This document shows positions 18,593 through 25,711 of a DNA stretch of 26,862 bases, piece after piece. Position 1 is the first letter of the stretch; each line of letters begins with the position of its first letter. This DNA comes from DASUTB01 sp036374835. Its GTDB lineage: Bacteria > Actinomycetota > Actinomycetes > Jiangellales > Jiangellaceae. Made by a program: the position numbers and the translations under genes. The stretch spans positions 1 to 26,862 of the forward strand of contig DASUTB010000091.1 of NCBI GenBank assembly GCA_036374835.1, given 5' to 3'. The notes beneath the pieces were generated by a model, which had not been told where the DNA came from, ran no database searches, and was given only the letters and a program-made list of their open reading frames with translations.

Positions 18593-19072
18593 ATGGTTGT
18601 GGAGAGCAGCAGACCCGTCGATGTGTTGATCACGCGGCTGGATCCGGATGTCCCCATACCAACCTACGCACACCCGGGCGATGCCGGTGCCGACCTGGTG
18701 GCCACCGAAGCCGTCTCGCTCGCGCCAGGGGAGCGGGCTATGGTCGGCACGGGTATCGCGGTTGCTCTGCCGGACGGTTACGCGGCGTTCGTCCATCCGC
18801 GCTCCGGTCTTGCCCACCGCCTGGGTGTGAGCCTTGTGAATACGCCCGGTACCGTCGATGCTGGTTACCGTGGCGAGATCAAGGTGGTGCTCGTCAACCA
18901 CGATCTGCACGAACCCGCAGTGTTCGCGCGCGGTGATCGGATCGCTCAGCTGGTCGTGCAGCGGGTCGAGCGGGCCCGGTTCCACGAGGTCGAGACACTG
19001 CCCGGTTCGGCGCGCGGCGCGGACGGGTACGGCTCGACCGGTGTGGCGGCGGGGACGACGAGCGCCGGCTGA
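18593..19072 (+). CDS. dut: dUTP diphosphatase
   Basis: A 159-residue trimeric dUTPase that hydrolyses dUTP to dUMP and pyrophosphate, keeping uracil out of DNA and feeding dTMP synthesis. All five motifs are present: GDAGADLVA, HPRSGLA, GTVDAGYRGEIKVVLVN, RIAQLVVQ and the C-terminal arm RGADGYGSTG that closes over the active site. The N-terminus has a short extension before the core (VDVLITRLDP). ATG 18593 is used; GTG at 18599 is an alternative because of the promoter position. It heads a plus-strand run with DUF3710, the OB-fold protein and DUF3159. Confidence 0.96.
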   Translation: MVVESSRPVDVLITRLDPDVPIPTYAHPGDAGADLVATEAVSLAPGERAMVGTGIAVALPDGYAAFVHPRSGLAHRLGVSLVNTPGTVDAGYRGEIKVVLVNHDLHEPAVFARGDRIAQLVVQRVERARFHEVETLPGSARGADGYGSTGVAAGTTSAG

Positions 19073-19090
19073 TACGGAAGGACGCACATC

Positions 19091-19807
19091 GTGATTGGAC
19101 GCCGACGTCGCCGAGGCGGTTCGGACGGCACGCCCGAAGGCGCCGCCACAGCCGGCTCGGCGGCCACCGAGACGGATCCACCCGCCGAGCCGGGCGAGGA
19201 CGAAGCGATCGGGCCGTACGACATCGGCGACCTCGACCCCGGGACGGCGCGCAAAGGGCGGGTCGATCTCGGGGGCATGCTCGTGCCGGCGGTTCAGGGC
19301 ATGAAGTTCCAGTTCCGGGTCGACGAGAAGTCGGGCAAATCCGGCCGGGTGACGGTGGTCGACGACAAGGCGGCGGTGGAGCTCATGGCGATCGCCGCAC
19401 CACGCAGCTCCGGCATGTGGGAGCAGACCCGCCTCGGGATCGCGGAAGATGCCAAACGCCGTGGCGGGAAGGCGGATGAAGCCGGCGGACCGTTCGGCAC
19501 CGAACTGCGCGTCGTGCTGCCGGTCACGAACGCCGAGGGTAAGAAAGGTTTTCAGCCGTCCCGGATCGCCGGCATCGACGGCCCCCGCTGGATGCTGCGC
19601 GCCACCTTCTTCGGGAGCGCGACGACCGACGCGAATGCGTTCGCCCGCCTGGTCGACGTGGTTCGCAACGTCGTCGTGGTGCGTGGCGATCGGCCGATGC
19701 CACCGGGCGATGTCATCGTGCTGAGCCCGCCGGAGCGACCGGTGCACGCTGACGAATCCACGGCCGAGCAGAGTACGTCCGAAGGTGATCAGCCGGGAAT
19801 TGGATAA
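19091..19807 (+). CDS. DUF3710 family protein
   Basis: A 238-residue protein of the actinobacterial DUF3710 family, located directly after dut as in mycobacteria. An Arg-rich start (MIGRRRRRGG) and an acidic low-complexity stretch to about residue 38 precede the conserved domain (GPYDIGDLD, RVDLGGMLVPAV, RSSGMWEQTR, DGPRWMLRATFFG). The last 25 residues are again disordered. Function is unknown. GGAAGGA (19075-19081) lies 9 bases before the GTG start. The stop overlaps the candidate -10 of the next gene. Confidence 0.88.
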   Translation: MIGRRRRRGGSDGTPEGAATAGSAATETDPPAEPGEDEAIGPYDIGDLDPGTARKGRVDLGGMLVPAVQGMKFQFRVDEKSGKSGRVTVVDDKAAVELMAIAAPRSSGMWEQTRLGIAEDAKRRGGKADEAGGPFGTELRVVLPVTNAEGKKGFQPSRIAGIDGPRWMLRATFFGSATTDANAFARLVDVVRNVVVVRGDRPMPPGDVIVLSPPERPVHADESTAEQSTSEGDQPGIG

Positions 19808-19816
19808 CCTGGCTGC

Positions 19817-20224
19817 ATGGTTCCGGGTAAAACCGCCGACGGCGGGACGCGTCGGGGCGGGTTCTGGCAGGCGCTGGGTCGTTGGGCCGCGTCGTCCGAA
19901 GCCGAGCGGGACGCCTTGGAGCTGCGGGAACGAGCTGAGGATTCGGGGTGCATGGCACTGGCGAACATTGAGGAACGGGCCAGCGCCCGGGTACGCGGCA
20001 TCGTGCAGACGGTGACGCTCCAGCCCCGTGCCGGCACTCCGGCGCTCGAGGTGGAGCTGTTCGACGGGTCGGACGTCGTGACACTGGTCTGGCTCGGCCA
20101 GCGGCGGATTGGCGGTATCGACGTCGGGCGGCGCATGATTGTGACCGGCCGGGTCACGACGCTCGACGGCCGCCGAGTGATGTTCAACCCGCGCTACGAA
20201 CTGCTACCGGAAGGTGCGCAATGA
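19817..20224 (+). CDS. OB-fold nucleic-acid-binding domain protein
   Basis: A 135-residue protein with a single OB fold from about residue 52 (ASARVRGIVQTVTLQP...LEVELFDGSDVVTLVWLGQ...GIDVGRRMIVTGRVTTLDGRRVMFNPRYEL), similar to the nucleic-acid-binding OB domain of RecG or DnaE proteins. It corresponds in position to Rv2694c. It may bind single-stranded DNA or RNA; the role is unproven. TAACCT (19805-19810) followed by 6 bases and ATG suggests a leaderless start. Its TGA overlaps the DUF3159 ATG (ATGA), so the two are co-translated. Confidence 0.88.
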   Translation: MVPGKTADGGTRRGGFWQALGRWAASSEAERDALELRERAEDSGCMALANIEERASARVRGIVQTVTLQPRAGTPALEVELFDGSDVVTLVWLGQRRIGGIDVGRRMIVTGRVTTLDGRRVMFNPRYELLPEGAQ

Positions 20225-20949
20225 CCGACAACCCGGTCGACGCGAACGACTCGGTCGCCGGTCGCGCCACGTCAACCGACTCGGGGCCGGCGAAATCGGT
20301 CTTCGCTGCGATGGCCCGCGAGGATCGGTTCCAGGTGACGGCGATGGGTCCCGGTGCGTTCCTGGACGCCGGGCTGCCGCTCGTCGTTTTCACCATCGCC
20401 TACGCCCTCACCGGCCGCGATCTGGCGATGTCGTTGTACATCGCGCTGGGTGCCGGCGCCGTGCTGGCGGCGGTCCGGCTGATTCGCGGCGACCAGTTCC
20501 AGAACGTCGTCGCCGGCTTCCTCGGCCTGGCCGTCGCGGCGATCTGGGCGGGCTGGACCGGCAATCCGGAGGACGTCTTCCTTCCCGGCCTCCTGATCAA
20601 CATCGGGTACGGCTCGGCCTTTCTGGTGTCGATCCTGCTGCGCTGGCCGCTGGTCGGGCTGTTCGTCGGGCTCGTGACGACCCCGGGCGAGCTGCGGCAG
20701 GCCGTCGCGTGGCGGTCGGACCCGGTGCTCGTACGTGCCTACAGCAAAGCCACCGCGCTGTTCGTCGGCTTGTTCGCCGCCCGGCTCGCCGTCCAGCTCC
20801 CGCTCTACCTCGCGGGATCGGAGCAGCTGGGTTGGCTCGCGACCGCGCGGCTGCTCATGGGCGTGCCGCTGTTCCTGTTGGTGGCATACTCCGCCTGGCT
20901 GATCATCCGCCCGGCCCACCACGCCGCGCACAGCACGCCGAAGCCGTGA
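20221..20949 (+). CDS. DUF3159 membrane protein
   Basis: A 242-residue integral membrane protein of the actinobacterial DUF3159 family (Rv2693c-like). About 50 hydrophilic residues precede roughly five to six hydrophobic segments. Family signatures include GPGAFLDAGLPLVVFTIAY and NIGYGSAFLVSILLRWPLVGLFVG. Function is unknown; the constant neighbourhood with an OB-fold protein and RCK potassium-channel regulators suggests a link with ion or envelope homeostasis, which is only inference. The start overlaps the preceding stop. Its TGA lies in the left arm of the palindrome at 20945-20998. Confidence 0.88.
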   Translation: MTDNPVDANDSVAGRATSTDSGPAKSVFAAMAREDRFQVTAMGPGAFLDAGLPLVVFTIAYALTGRDLAMSLYIALGAGAVLAAVRLIRGDQFQNVVAGFLGLAVAAIWAGWTGNPEDVFLPGLLINIGYGSAFLVSILLRWPLVGLFVGLVTTPGELRQAVAWRSDPVLVRAYSKATALFVGLFAARLAVQLPLYLAGSEQLGWLATARLLMGVPLFLLVAYSAWLIIRPAHHAAHSTPKP

Positions 20950-20998
20950 TCATGTAGCCGATTCACACGAAAACGACTGGTTAAGCTTCATGATCACG
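20945..20998. repeat. Inverted repeat between convergent DUF3159 and trkA genes
   Basis: CGTGATCATG (20945-20954) and CATGATCACG (20989-20998) are perfect 10-bp arms around a 34-base loop. CATGATCA recurs at 21001-21008, where it supplies the stop of the trkA-like gene. The left arm supplies the stop of DUF3159. The TGATCATGT core resembles the TGATCACGT and TGACCATGT of the dispersed repeats, so it may be a diverged member. A bidirectional terminator role is possible. Confidence 0.6.
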
Positions 20999-21005
20999 AA
21001 CATGA

Positions 21006-21683
21006 TCAGTCGCGGTGCGGGTGGGCATACGGGGAGAGAAGCTCTTCGAGCTGCTGCTCGCGTTCGCTGGACGTCACGAAGATCAGCTCATCATGCGCTT
21101 CGAGCGGCAGATCCGGCATCGGCGCGTGCACGTGCTTACCGCGGATGACCGAGACCAGGGTCGTGTCGGTCGGCCACTTCACGTCCGCGACGGCGGTGCC
21201 GACTATCGGTGAGTCGTCGGGAAGGGTCAGCTCCACGAGGTTCGCCTCACCCTGGCGGAACGTGAACAACCGCACGAGGTCGCCGACGCTGACCGCCTCC
21301 TCGACCAGCGCGCTCATGATGCGCGGCGTGGAGACCGACACATCCACGCCCCACGACTCGTTGAACAGCCACTCGTTCTTCGGATGATTCACCCGTGCCA
21401 CGACGCGCGGTACGCCGAACTCGGTCTTGGCCAGCAGCGCGACGACGAGGTTGACCTTGTCGTCGCCGGTGGCCGCGATCGTCACGTTGCACGTCTCCAT
21501 CCGGGCCTCTTCGAGCATCGACAGCTCGCAGGCGTCGGCGAGCAACCACTCCGCCTCGGGGAGGGACGCGGCTTTGATCGCGCGCGGACTCTTGTCGATG
21601 AGCAGCACCTCATGGCCGTTGTGCACGAGTTCGGCGGCGATCGAGCGTCCGACGTTGCCCGCTCCGGCGATTGCGACACGCAT
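21006..21683 (-). CDS. TrkA-type RCK potassium regulatory protein (second of pair)
   Basis: A 225-residue cytosolic protein with an RCK_N Rossmann domain (MRVAIAGAGNVGRSIAAEL, GxGxxG at 7-12; LLIDKSPRA with the NAD-type acidic residue) to about residue 140 and an RCK_C domain after it (PIVGTAVADVKWP...GKHVHAP...LEAHDELIFVTS). Such subunits bind nucleotides and, in some lineages, cyclic di-AMP, and gate potassium transporters. It corresponds to CeoC of mycobacteria. ATG 21683 overlaps the stop of the upstream trkA gene by 3 bases. A longer reading frame upstream of the ATG only overlaps that gene. No TrkH/KtrB-type channel is in the window, but a KimA-like permease is divergent. Confidence 0.92.
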   Translation of the reverse strand: MRVAIAGAGNVGRSIAAELVHNGHEVLLIDKSPRAIKAASLPEAEWLLADACELSMLEEARMETCNVTIAATGDDKVNLVVALLAKTEFGVPRVVARVNHPKNEWLFNESWGVDVSVSTPRIMSALVEEAVSVGDLVRLFTFRQGEANLVELTLPDDSPIVGTAVADVKWPTDTTLVSVIRGKHVHAPMPDLPLEAHDELIFVTSSEREQQLEELLSPYAHPHRD

Positions 21684-22348
21684 CAGGCTTCCACCTCCGG
21701 CGCCGCGGCGAACACGGCTGAAACACGTTCGGCGTCGGTGACCCGCATCGTCACATGGACCAGATCGCCCTCCTGGATCACGGTGTCGGCGGTCGGCAGC
21801 ATGCCGTCGCCGTAGCGGGTGAGGAACGCGACGCGGGTGTTCGAGACCTCTTCCAAGGCGGCGACGGTCTTGCCGACCCACGCCTTGGCGGCATGCACCT
21901 CGGCCAGCCGGATCGAACCGGACGGGTCGACCCACTCGGTCTCCGCACCCTCGGGAAGTATCCGCCGGATGATCTGGTCGGCCGTCCAGCGGACCGTGGC
22001 GACGGTCGGGATGCCGAGACGCTGGTAGACGGCCGCACGTCCCGGGTCGTAGATACGCGCAACGACGGTGTCGATGCCGAACGTCTCGCGGGCGACCCGA
22101 GCCGAGATGATGTTCGAGTTGTCGCCGCTGCTGACCGCGGCGAACGCACCGGCCTCGCGGATGCCCGCCTGGCGCAGGACCTCATGGTCGAAGCCGATGC
22201 CGGCGACCGTCCTGCCCTCGAACGTCGGGGGCAGGCGGCGGAACGCCTCCGGGTCCTGATCGATCACGGCCACGGTGTGGTCCCTGGACTCAAGGATCTG
22301 GGCCAGGGTCGAGCCGACCCGCCCGCATCCCATGATGACCACGTGCAC
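21683..22348 (-). CDS. TrkA-type RCK potassium regulatory protein (first of pair)
   Basis: A 221-residue protein starting VHVVIMGCGRVGSTLA, a dinucleotide-binding GxGxxG (7-12). The RCK_N domain is followed at about 135 by an RCK_C domain (RLAEVHAAKAWVGKTVAALEE). It is the mycobacterial CeoB counterpart and probably forms hetero- or homo-oligomeric rings with the following gene product. GTG 22348 has an excellent ribosome binding site, GGAGGAGA (22355-22362 on the opposite strand), 6 bases upstream. It is transcribed divergently from the KimA-like gene, suggesting shared control. Confidence 0.93.
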   Translation of the reverse strand: MHVVIMGCGRVGSTLAQILESRDHTVAVIDQDPEAFRRLPPTFEGRTVAGIGFDHEVLRQAGIREAGAFAAVSSGDNSNIISARVARETFGIDTVVARIYDPGRAAVYQRLGIPTVATVRWTADQIIRRILPEGAETEWVDPSGSIRLAEVHAAKAWVGKTVAALEEVSNTRVAFLTRYGDGMLPTADTVIQEGDLVHVTMRVTDAERVSAVFAAAPEVEA

Positions 22349-22482
22349 GAGTTGTCTCCTCCAGGTGTCGGCAGGATGTGGCCGTTGTCGCGGCCACTCT
22401 TACCCCCCGAACGGTTCACTATCGACGGTACACGGGCGGTCGCCGCACACGACCGCAGGTTCAGCCCGTACGATGCAGCATC
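22349..22482. promoter_or_regulatory. Divergent trkA/kimA promoter region
   Basis: 134 bases. GTGGCCG, loop TTGTCG and CGGCCAC (22378-22397) form a 7-bp hairpin in the trkA leader just before its ribosome binding site. TACGAT (22469-22474) lies 8 bases before the kimA-like GTG, fitting a leaderless transcript. TCGATAGT on the minus strand (about 22425-22432) is a possible trkA -10. I see no room for a cyclic di-AMP (ydaO-type) riboswitch. Confidence 0.45.
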
Positions 22483-24420
22483 GTGCCAGGGATGGGCCAG
22501 CTCGGAAGACGAGTCCTGATCGGCCGCAAGCTCGCGACCGCCAGGTTGCAGCAGCCCCTGCCCAAGCGAGTGGCGCTGCCGGTGCTGGCGAGCGACTCGC
22601 TGTCGAGCGTGGGATACGCGACGCAGGAGATCCTCGTCGTCGTCACACTCGGCGGCCTGACCTATCTGTACCTGGCCCCGTGGGCCGCGGCGGTCGTGAT
22701 CCTCGCGATGGTGCTGCTCGTGATGGCGTACCGCCGGCTTGTGTTCGCGTACCCGTCCGGCGGTGGCGACTTCGATGCGGCACACCAGAACCTCGGTTCC
22801 GGCGCGGGGCTCGCGACCGCCGGCCTCATGATGGCCGACTACGTGATGACGGTCGCGGTATCGGTGGCCGCGGCCGCGGACAACGTGGTCTCGGCGTTTC
22901 CCGACATGGATGTGGCGCGCATCCCGGTCGCCGGTGTGCTGATCGTCCTGATCCTGGCGCTCAACCTCCGAGGTGTACGTCAGCGCGGCCCGGCCTTCGC
23001 ACTCCCGGCATACCTGTTCATCGCCGGCATCGTGGCCATGCTGTTGTGGGGATTCGGCTCCGCGGCGGTCGGGACCAGGCCGCTGGCCGAGAGCGCGGAG
23101 ATGGACGTCCAACCCGAGTTGTCCGACCTGACGACCGTCGCCGTGGTGTTCCTGTTCGTGCGCGCGGTGGCGTCCGGGTCGGCGGCGCTGACCGGGGTGC
23201 GGGCGATCGCGAGCGGTGTGCCGTCGTTCAACCGGCCGCGCCGGGAGAACGCGGCGACCACGCTGGCGATGATGGGCGCGGTCTCGATGGCCATGTTCGC
23301 CGCCGTGACGGCGCTCGCGGTGCTCACCGAGGTGCGGTACGTGCGGGACGCGTGCGCGCTCGCCGGATTCGACTGCGCCGAATTCGACCAGCGCACCGCC
23401 ATCACCCAGGTGGCCGGAGCGGTGTTCGGCGAAGGCTCGCCGCCGTTCATCTATGTCGCGGTGACGACGGTGCTGATCCTGCTCGTGGCGGCGAACACGG
23501 CCTTCAACGGCTATCCCATCCTGGCGTCCCTGCTGGCCAAGCACCGGTACCTGCCCCGCCAGCTCTACGCCCGGGGCGACCAGCGCGCGTACGCCGGCGG
23601 CATGCTGCTGATCGCGCTGGCCGCCGGGGCGTTGATCGTGGCGTTCGACGGGTCGGTGGTCCGGCTGGTTCCGCTCTACATCCTCGTGGTGTTCGCGGCG
23701 CACACCCTGGGCCAGACCGCGATGGTTCGGCATTGGATGCGGTTGCTCGACGACCAACTGCGTCCCGGCGAGGCAAGCCGCGCGGTGCGGCGGATCGTGC
23801 TCAGCGGCGCCACGGCGGTCTTCTGCGCGGCGGTGGTCGCCGTCGTTGTGGTCACCCAGTTCCTCGAGGGCGCGTGGATCGCCGTCGCCGCGGTGCCGAT
23901 GATCGTCGGCGTGATGGTGCTCATCCATCGCTACTACCGGCGGGTGAATGCGGAGCTGGCCGTCCCGATGGACAAGAGCGCCGGCATGCTGCCGTCCCGC
24001 GTCCACGCGATCGTGCTCGTGTCGCGAATCCACCGCCCGGCGTTGCGTGCGGTGGCGTACGCGCGGGTCGGGCGTCCCGACGTGCTCGAGGCGGTCACCG
24101 TCAGCGTGAACGAAGCCGACACGCGCGAGCTCGTCGACGAGTGGGATCGCCGGGATATCCCGGTGCCGCTGAAGGTGCTGGACTCTCCGTACCGCGAGAT
24201 CACCCGGCCGGTCGTGGAGTACGTCCGTGCGATCCGGCGGGCCAGCCCACGGGACCTGGTGGCGGTGTACATCCCGGAATATGTGGCGCGACATTGGTGG
24301 GAACAGCTACTGCACAACAAGAGCACGGTGCGGCTCAAGGGCCGGCTCGCGTTGACGCGCGGTGTGGTGGTGACGAGCGTGCCATGGCAGCTGGAGGCGC
24401 GGAGAAACAAGAGTGAGTGA
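22483..24420 (+). CDS. KimA-like potassium/proton symporter (APC superfamily)
   Basis: A 645-residue permease with about 12 helices and a C-terminal cytoplasmic domain (about 495-640), usually annotated as an amino acid permease. Its motifs follow Bacillus subtilis KimA, from memory, along the whole length: ASDSLSSVGYATQEIL (36-51), FAYPSGGGDFD, ADYVMTVAVS (118-127), SALTG (234-238), AANTAFNGYP, and a tail with SPYREITRP and RHWWEQLLHNKS. Asp38, Tyr45, Asp119, Thr123 and Thr237 match KimA positions tied to ion binding. Arg240 stands where KimA has Glu in TGVEA. Divergent RCK genes support a potassium role. The start GTG 22483 is chosen because TACGAT lies 8 bases upstream; ATG 22492 is an alternative, and the frame before 22483 lacks conserved sequence. 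It overlaps the methyltransferase gene by 8 bases. Confidence 0.82.
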   Translation: MPGMGQLGRRVLIGRKLATARLQQPLPKRVALPVLASDSLSSVGYATQEILVVVTLGGLTYLYLAPWAAAVVILAMVLLVMAYRRLVFAYPSGGGDFDAAHQNLGSGAGLATAGLMMADYVMTVAVSVAAAADNVVSAFPDMDVARIPVAGVLIVLILALNLRGVRQRGPAFALPAYLFIAGIVAMLLWGFGSAAVGTRPLAESAEMDVQPELSDLTTVAVVFLFVRAVASGSAALTGVRAIASGVPSFNRPRRENAATTLAMMGAVSMAMFAAVTALAVLTEVRYVRDACALAGFDCAEFDQRTAITQVAGAVFGEGSPPFIYVAVTTVLILLVAANTAFNGYPILASLLAKHRYLPRQLYARGDQRAYAGGMLLIALAAGALIVAFDGSVVRLVPLYILVVFAAHTLGQTAMVRHWMRLLDDQLRPGEASRAVRRIVLSGATAVFCAAVVAVVVVTQFLEGAWIAVAAVPMIVGVMVLIHRYYRRVNAELAVPMDKSAGMLPSRVHAIVLVSRIHRPALRAVAYARVGRPDVLEAVTVSVNEADTRELVDEWDRRDIPVPLKVLDSPYREITRPVVEYVRAIRRASPRDLVAVYIPEYVARHWWEQLLHNKSTVRLKGRLALTRGVVVTSVPWQLEARRNKSE

Positions 24421-25600
24421 TGCCCGCGACGTCGCCGGGACCGAGGTGATCGTCGACGTCGGCCCGGTCGCGCACGGCGGGTTCTGCGTCGCCCGGCACG
24501 AGGGCCGCGCGGTGTTCGTCCGGCACAGCCTGCCCGGCGAGCGGGTGCGGGCGGTCGTCACCGAGGGCACGTCCGGGTCGCGCTACTGGCGTGCCGATGC
24601 GGTCGAGGTGCTGGACGCGTCACCGGATCGGGTGATCGCGCCGTGCCCGTACGCGGCTCCCGGTCGCTGCGGAGGATGCGACTGGCAGCACGCGTCGTTG
24701 CCGGCGCAGCGGCGCCTGAAGGCCGCCGTGGTGTCCGAACAGCTGGCGCGGCTGGCCGGTCTCGAGATGGCCGTGATCGTCGAGCCGGTGCCCGGCGATC
24801 ATGACGGCTTGTACTGGCGAACACGGGTGCGGTTCGCCGTCGACGAGTCCGGGCGCGCGGGCCTGCGGCGGCACCGGTCGCATCACGTGGAGCCGATCGA
24901 GGACTGCCTGATCGCGCACCCCGGGATAGCCGCGCGCGATGTGCTCGCCGCTCAGTGGGCGAGCGACGAAGTGCTCGTCGCCGTGTCGGCGTCCGGTGAG
25001 CGGGCGGTACATGCCGACGCGGAGCCGGTGAGCGGCCCGGCGCCGCTGACCGAACGCGCCGCCGGACGGGTGTGGCAGGTGCGCTCCGACGGCTTCTGGC
25101 AGGTGCATCCCGGTGCGGCGGACGCGTTGTGCGATGCGGTGCTCGACGCGCTCGTCCCCGAGGCCGGTGAGTCGGTGCTCGACCTCTACGCGGGCGTAGG
25201 GCTGTTCGCCGGAGCGATCGGCACGAGGGTCGGTCCGGCCGGATCCGTGGTGGCGATGGAGTCGGACCGGCAGGCCGTCGCCGATGCGCGGGAGAATCTG
25301 GCCGAGCTGCCGTGGGTCACGGTGGTCGGCGGCCGGGTGGATCGCCGGCTGCGCGAGCGTCCGGTCGACCTGGTCGTGCTGGACCCGCCGCGTTCCGGAG
25401 CCGGTGCGTCGGTCGTGCGCCGCATCGCGCGCTGCGAGCCGAGGGCGGTGGCGTACGTCGCGTGCGACCCGGCCGCGCTGGCCCGCGACGTCGCGACGTT
25501 CGACGCGTCCGGCTACCGGCTGGCCGGGCTGCGCGCTTTCGACCTGTTCCCGATGACGCACCATGTCGAATGCGTCGCCCTCCTCCAACCAGCAGAATGA
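24413..25600 (+). CDS. TrmA/RlmCD-type 23S rRNA or tRNA (uracil-5-)-methyltransferase
   Basis: A 395-residue SAM-dependent RNA m5U methyltransferase. An N-terminal TRAM domain (about 10-68) binds RNA. Cys78, Cys86 and Cys89 (CPYAAPGRCGGC) with Cys165 fit the 4Fe-4S ligands. The catalytic part has SDGFWQVHPGAADAL, SAM motif VLDLYAGVGLF (255-265), LDPPRSGAG (323-331), nucleophile Cys351 in YVACDPAALARD and Glu386 in MTHHVEC. RNA target, U747/U1939-like rRNA or U54 tRNA, cannot be told from sequence alone. GTG 24413 overlaps the permease stop (GTGAGTGA), with GGAG upstream. The stop TGA is formed by the start of a dispersed repeat unit. Confidence 0.92.
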   Translation: MSDARDVAGTEVIVDVGPVAHGGFCVARHEGRAVFVRHSLPGERVRAVVTEGTSGSRYWRADAVEVLDASPDRVIAPCPYAAPGRCGGCDWQHASLPAQRRLKAAVVSEQLARLAGLEMAVIVEPVPGDHDGLYWRTRVRFAVDESGRAGLRRHRSHHVEPIEDCLIAHPGIAARDVLAAQWASDEVLVAVSASGERAVHADAEPVSGPAPLTERAAGRVWQVRSDGFWQVHPGAADALCDAVLDALVPEAGESVLDLYAGVGLFAGAIGTRVGPAGSVVAMESDRQAVADARENLAELPWVTVVGGRVDRRLRERPVDLVVLDPPRSGAGASVVRRIARCEPRAVAYVACDPAALARDVATFDASGYRLAGLRAFDLFPMTHHVECVALLQPAE

Positions 25601-25675
25601 CCATGTAAAGCTCGAAAATTCCAGCCTTACGCGGCCTACAGGCCGAGCAGAGCACGGAGACGCCGCGCAAAGCCG
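25593..25675 (+). repeat. Single unit of the dispersed 3'-end repeat
   Basis: CAGAATGACCATGTAAAGC (25593-25611) then an about 65-base tail containing GCGGCCTACAGGCCGAGCAG. It aligns along its length with 17915-17997, with shared GGCCTACAG, GAGCA and CGGAGA blocks. The TGA at 25598-25600 ends the RNA methyltransferase gene. CGGCCT/AGGCCG within the unit can form a short hairpin. The rest of the gap to 25711 contains TGAGAT (25697-25702), a weak -10 candidate for the following gene. Confidence 0.8.
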
Positions 25676-25711
25676 AACCGACGCTCCGCGGCGGTGTGAG
25701 ATGCTCGCAGC

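Noticed and set aside
22349..22482. ydaO-type cyclic di-AMP riboswitch upstream of the KimA-like gene
   Set aside because: The region is only 134 bases, is shared with a divergent gene, and the start appears leaderless.
22264..24294. A 676-codon open frame on the minus strand opposite the KimA-like gene
   Set aside because: Its product is rich in Arg, His and Gly with no recognisable domain. It is the antisense shadow of a well-conserved permease in high-GC sequence.
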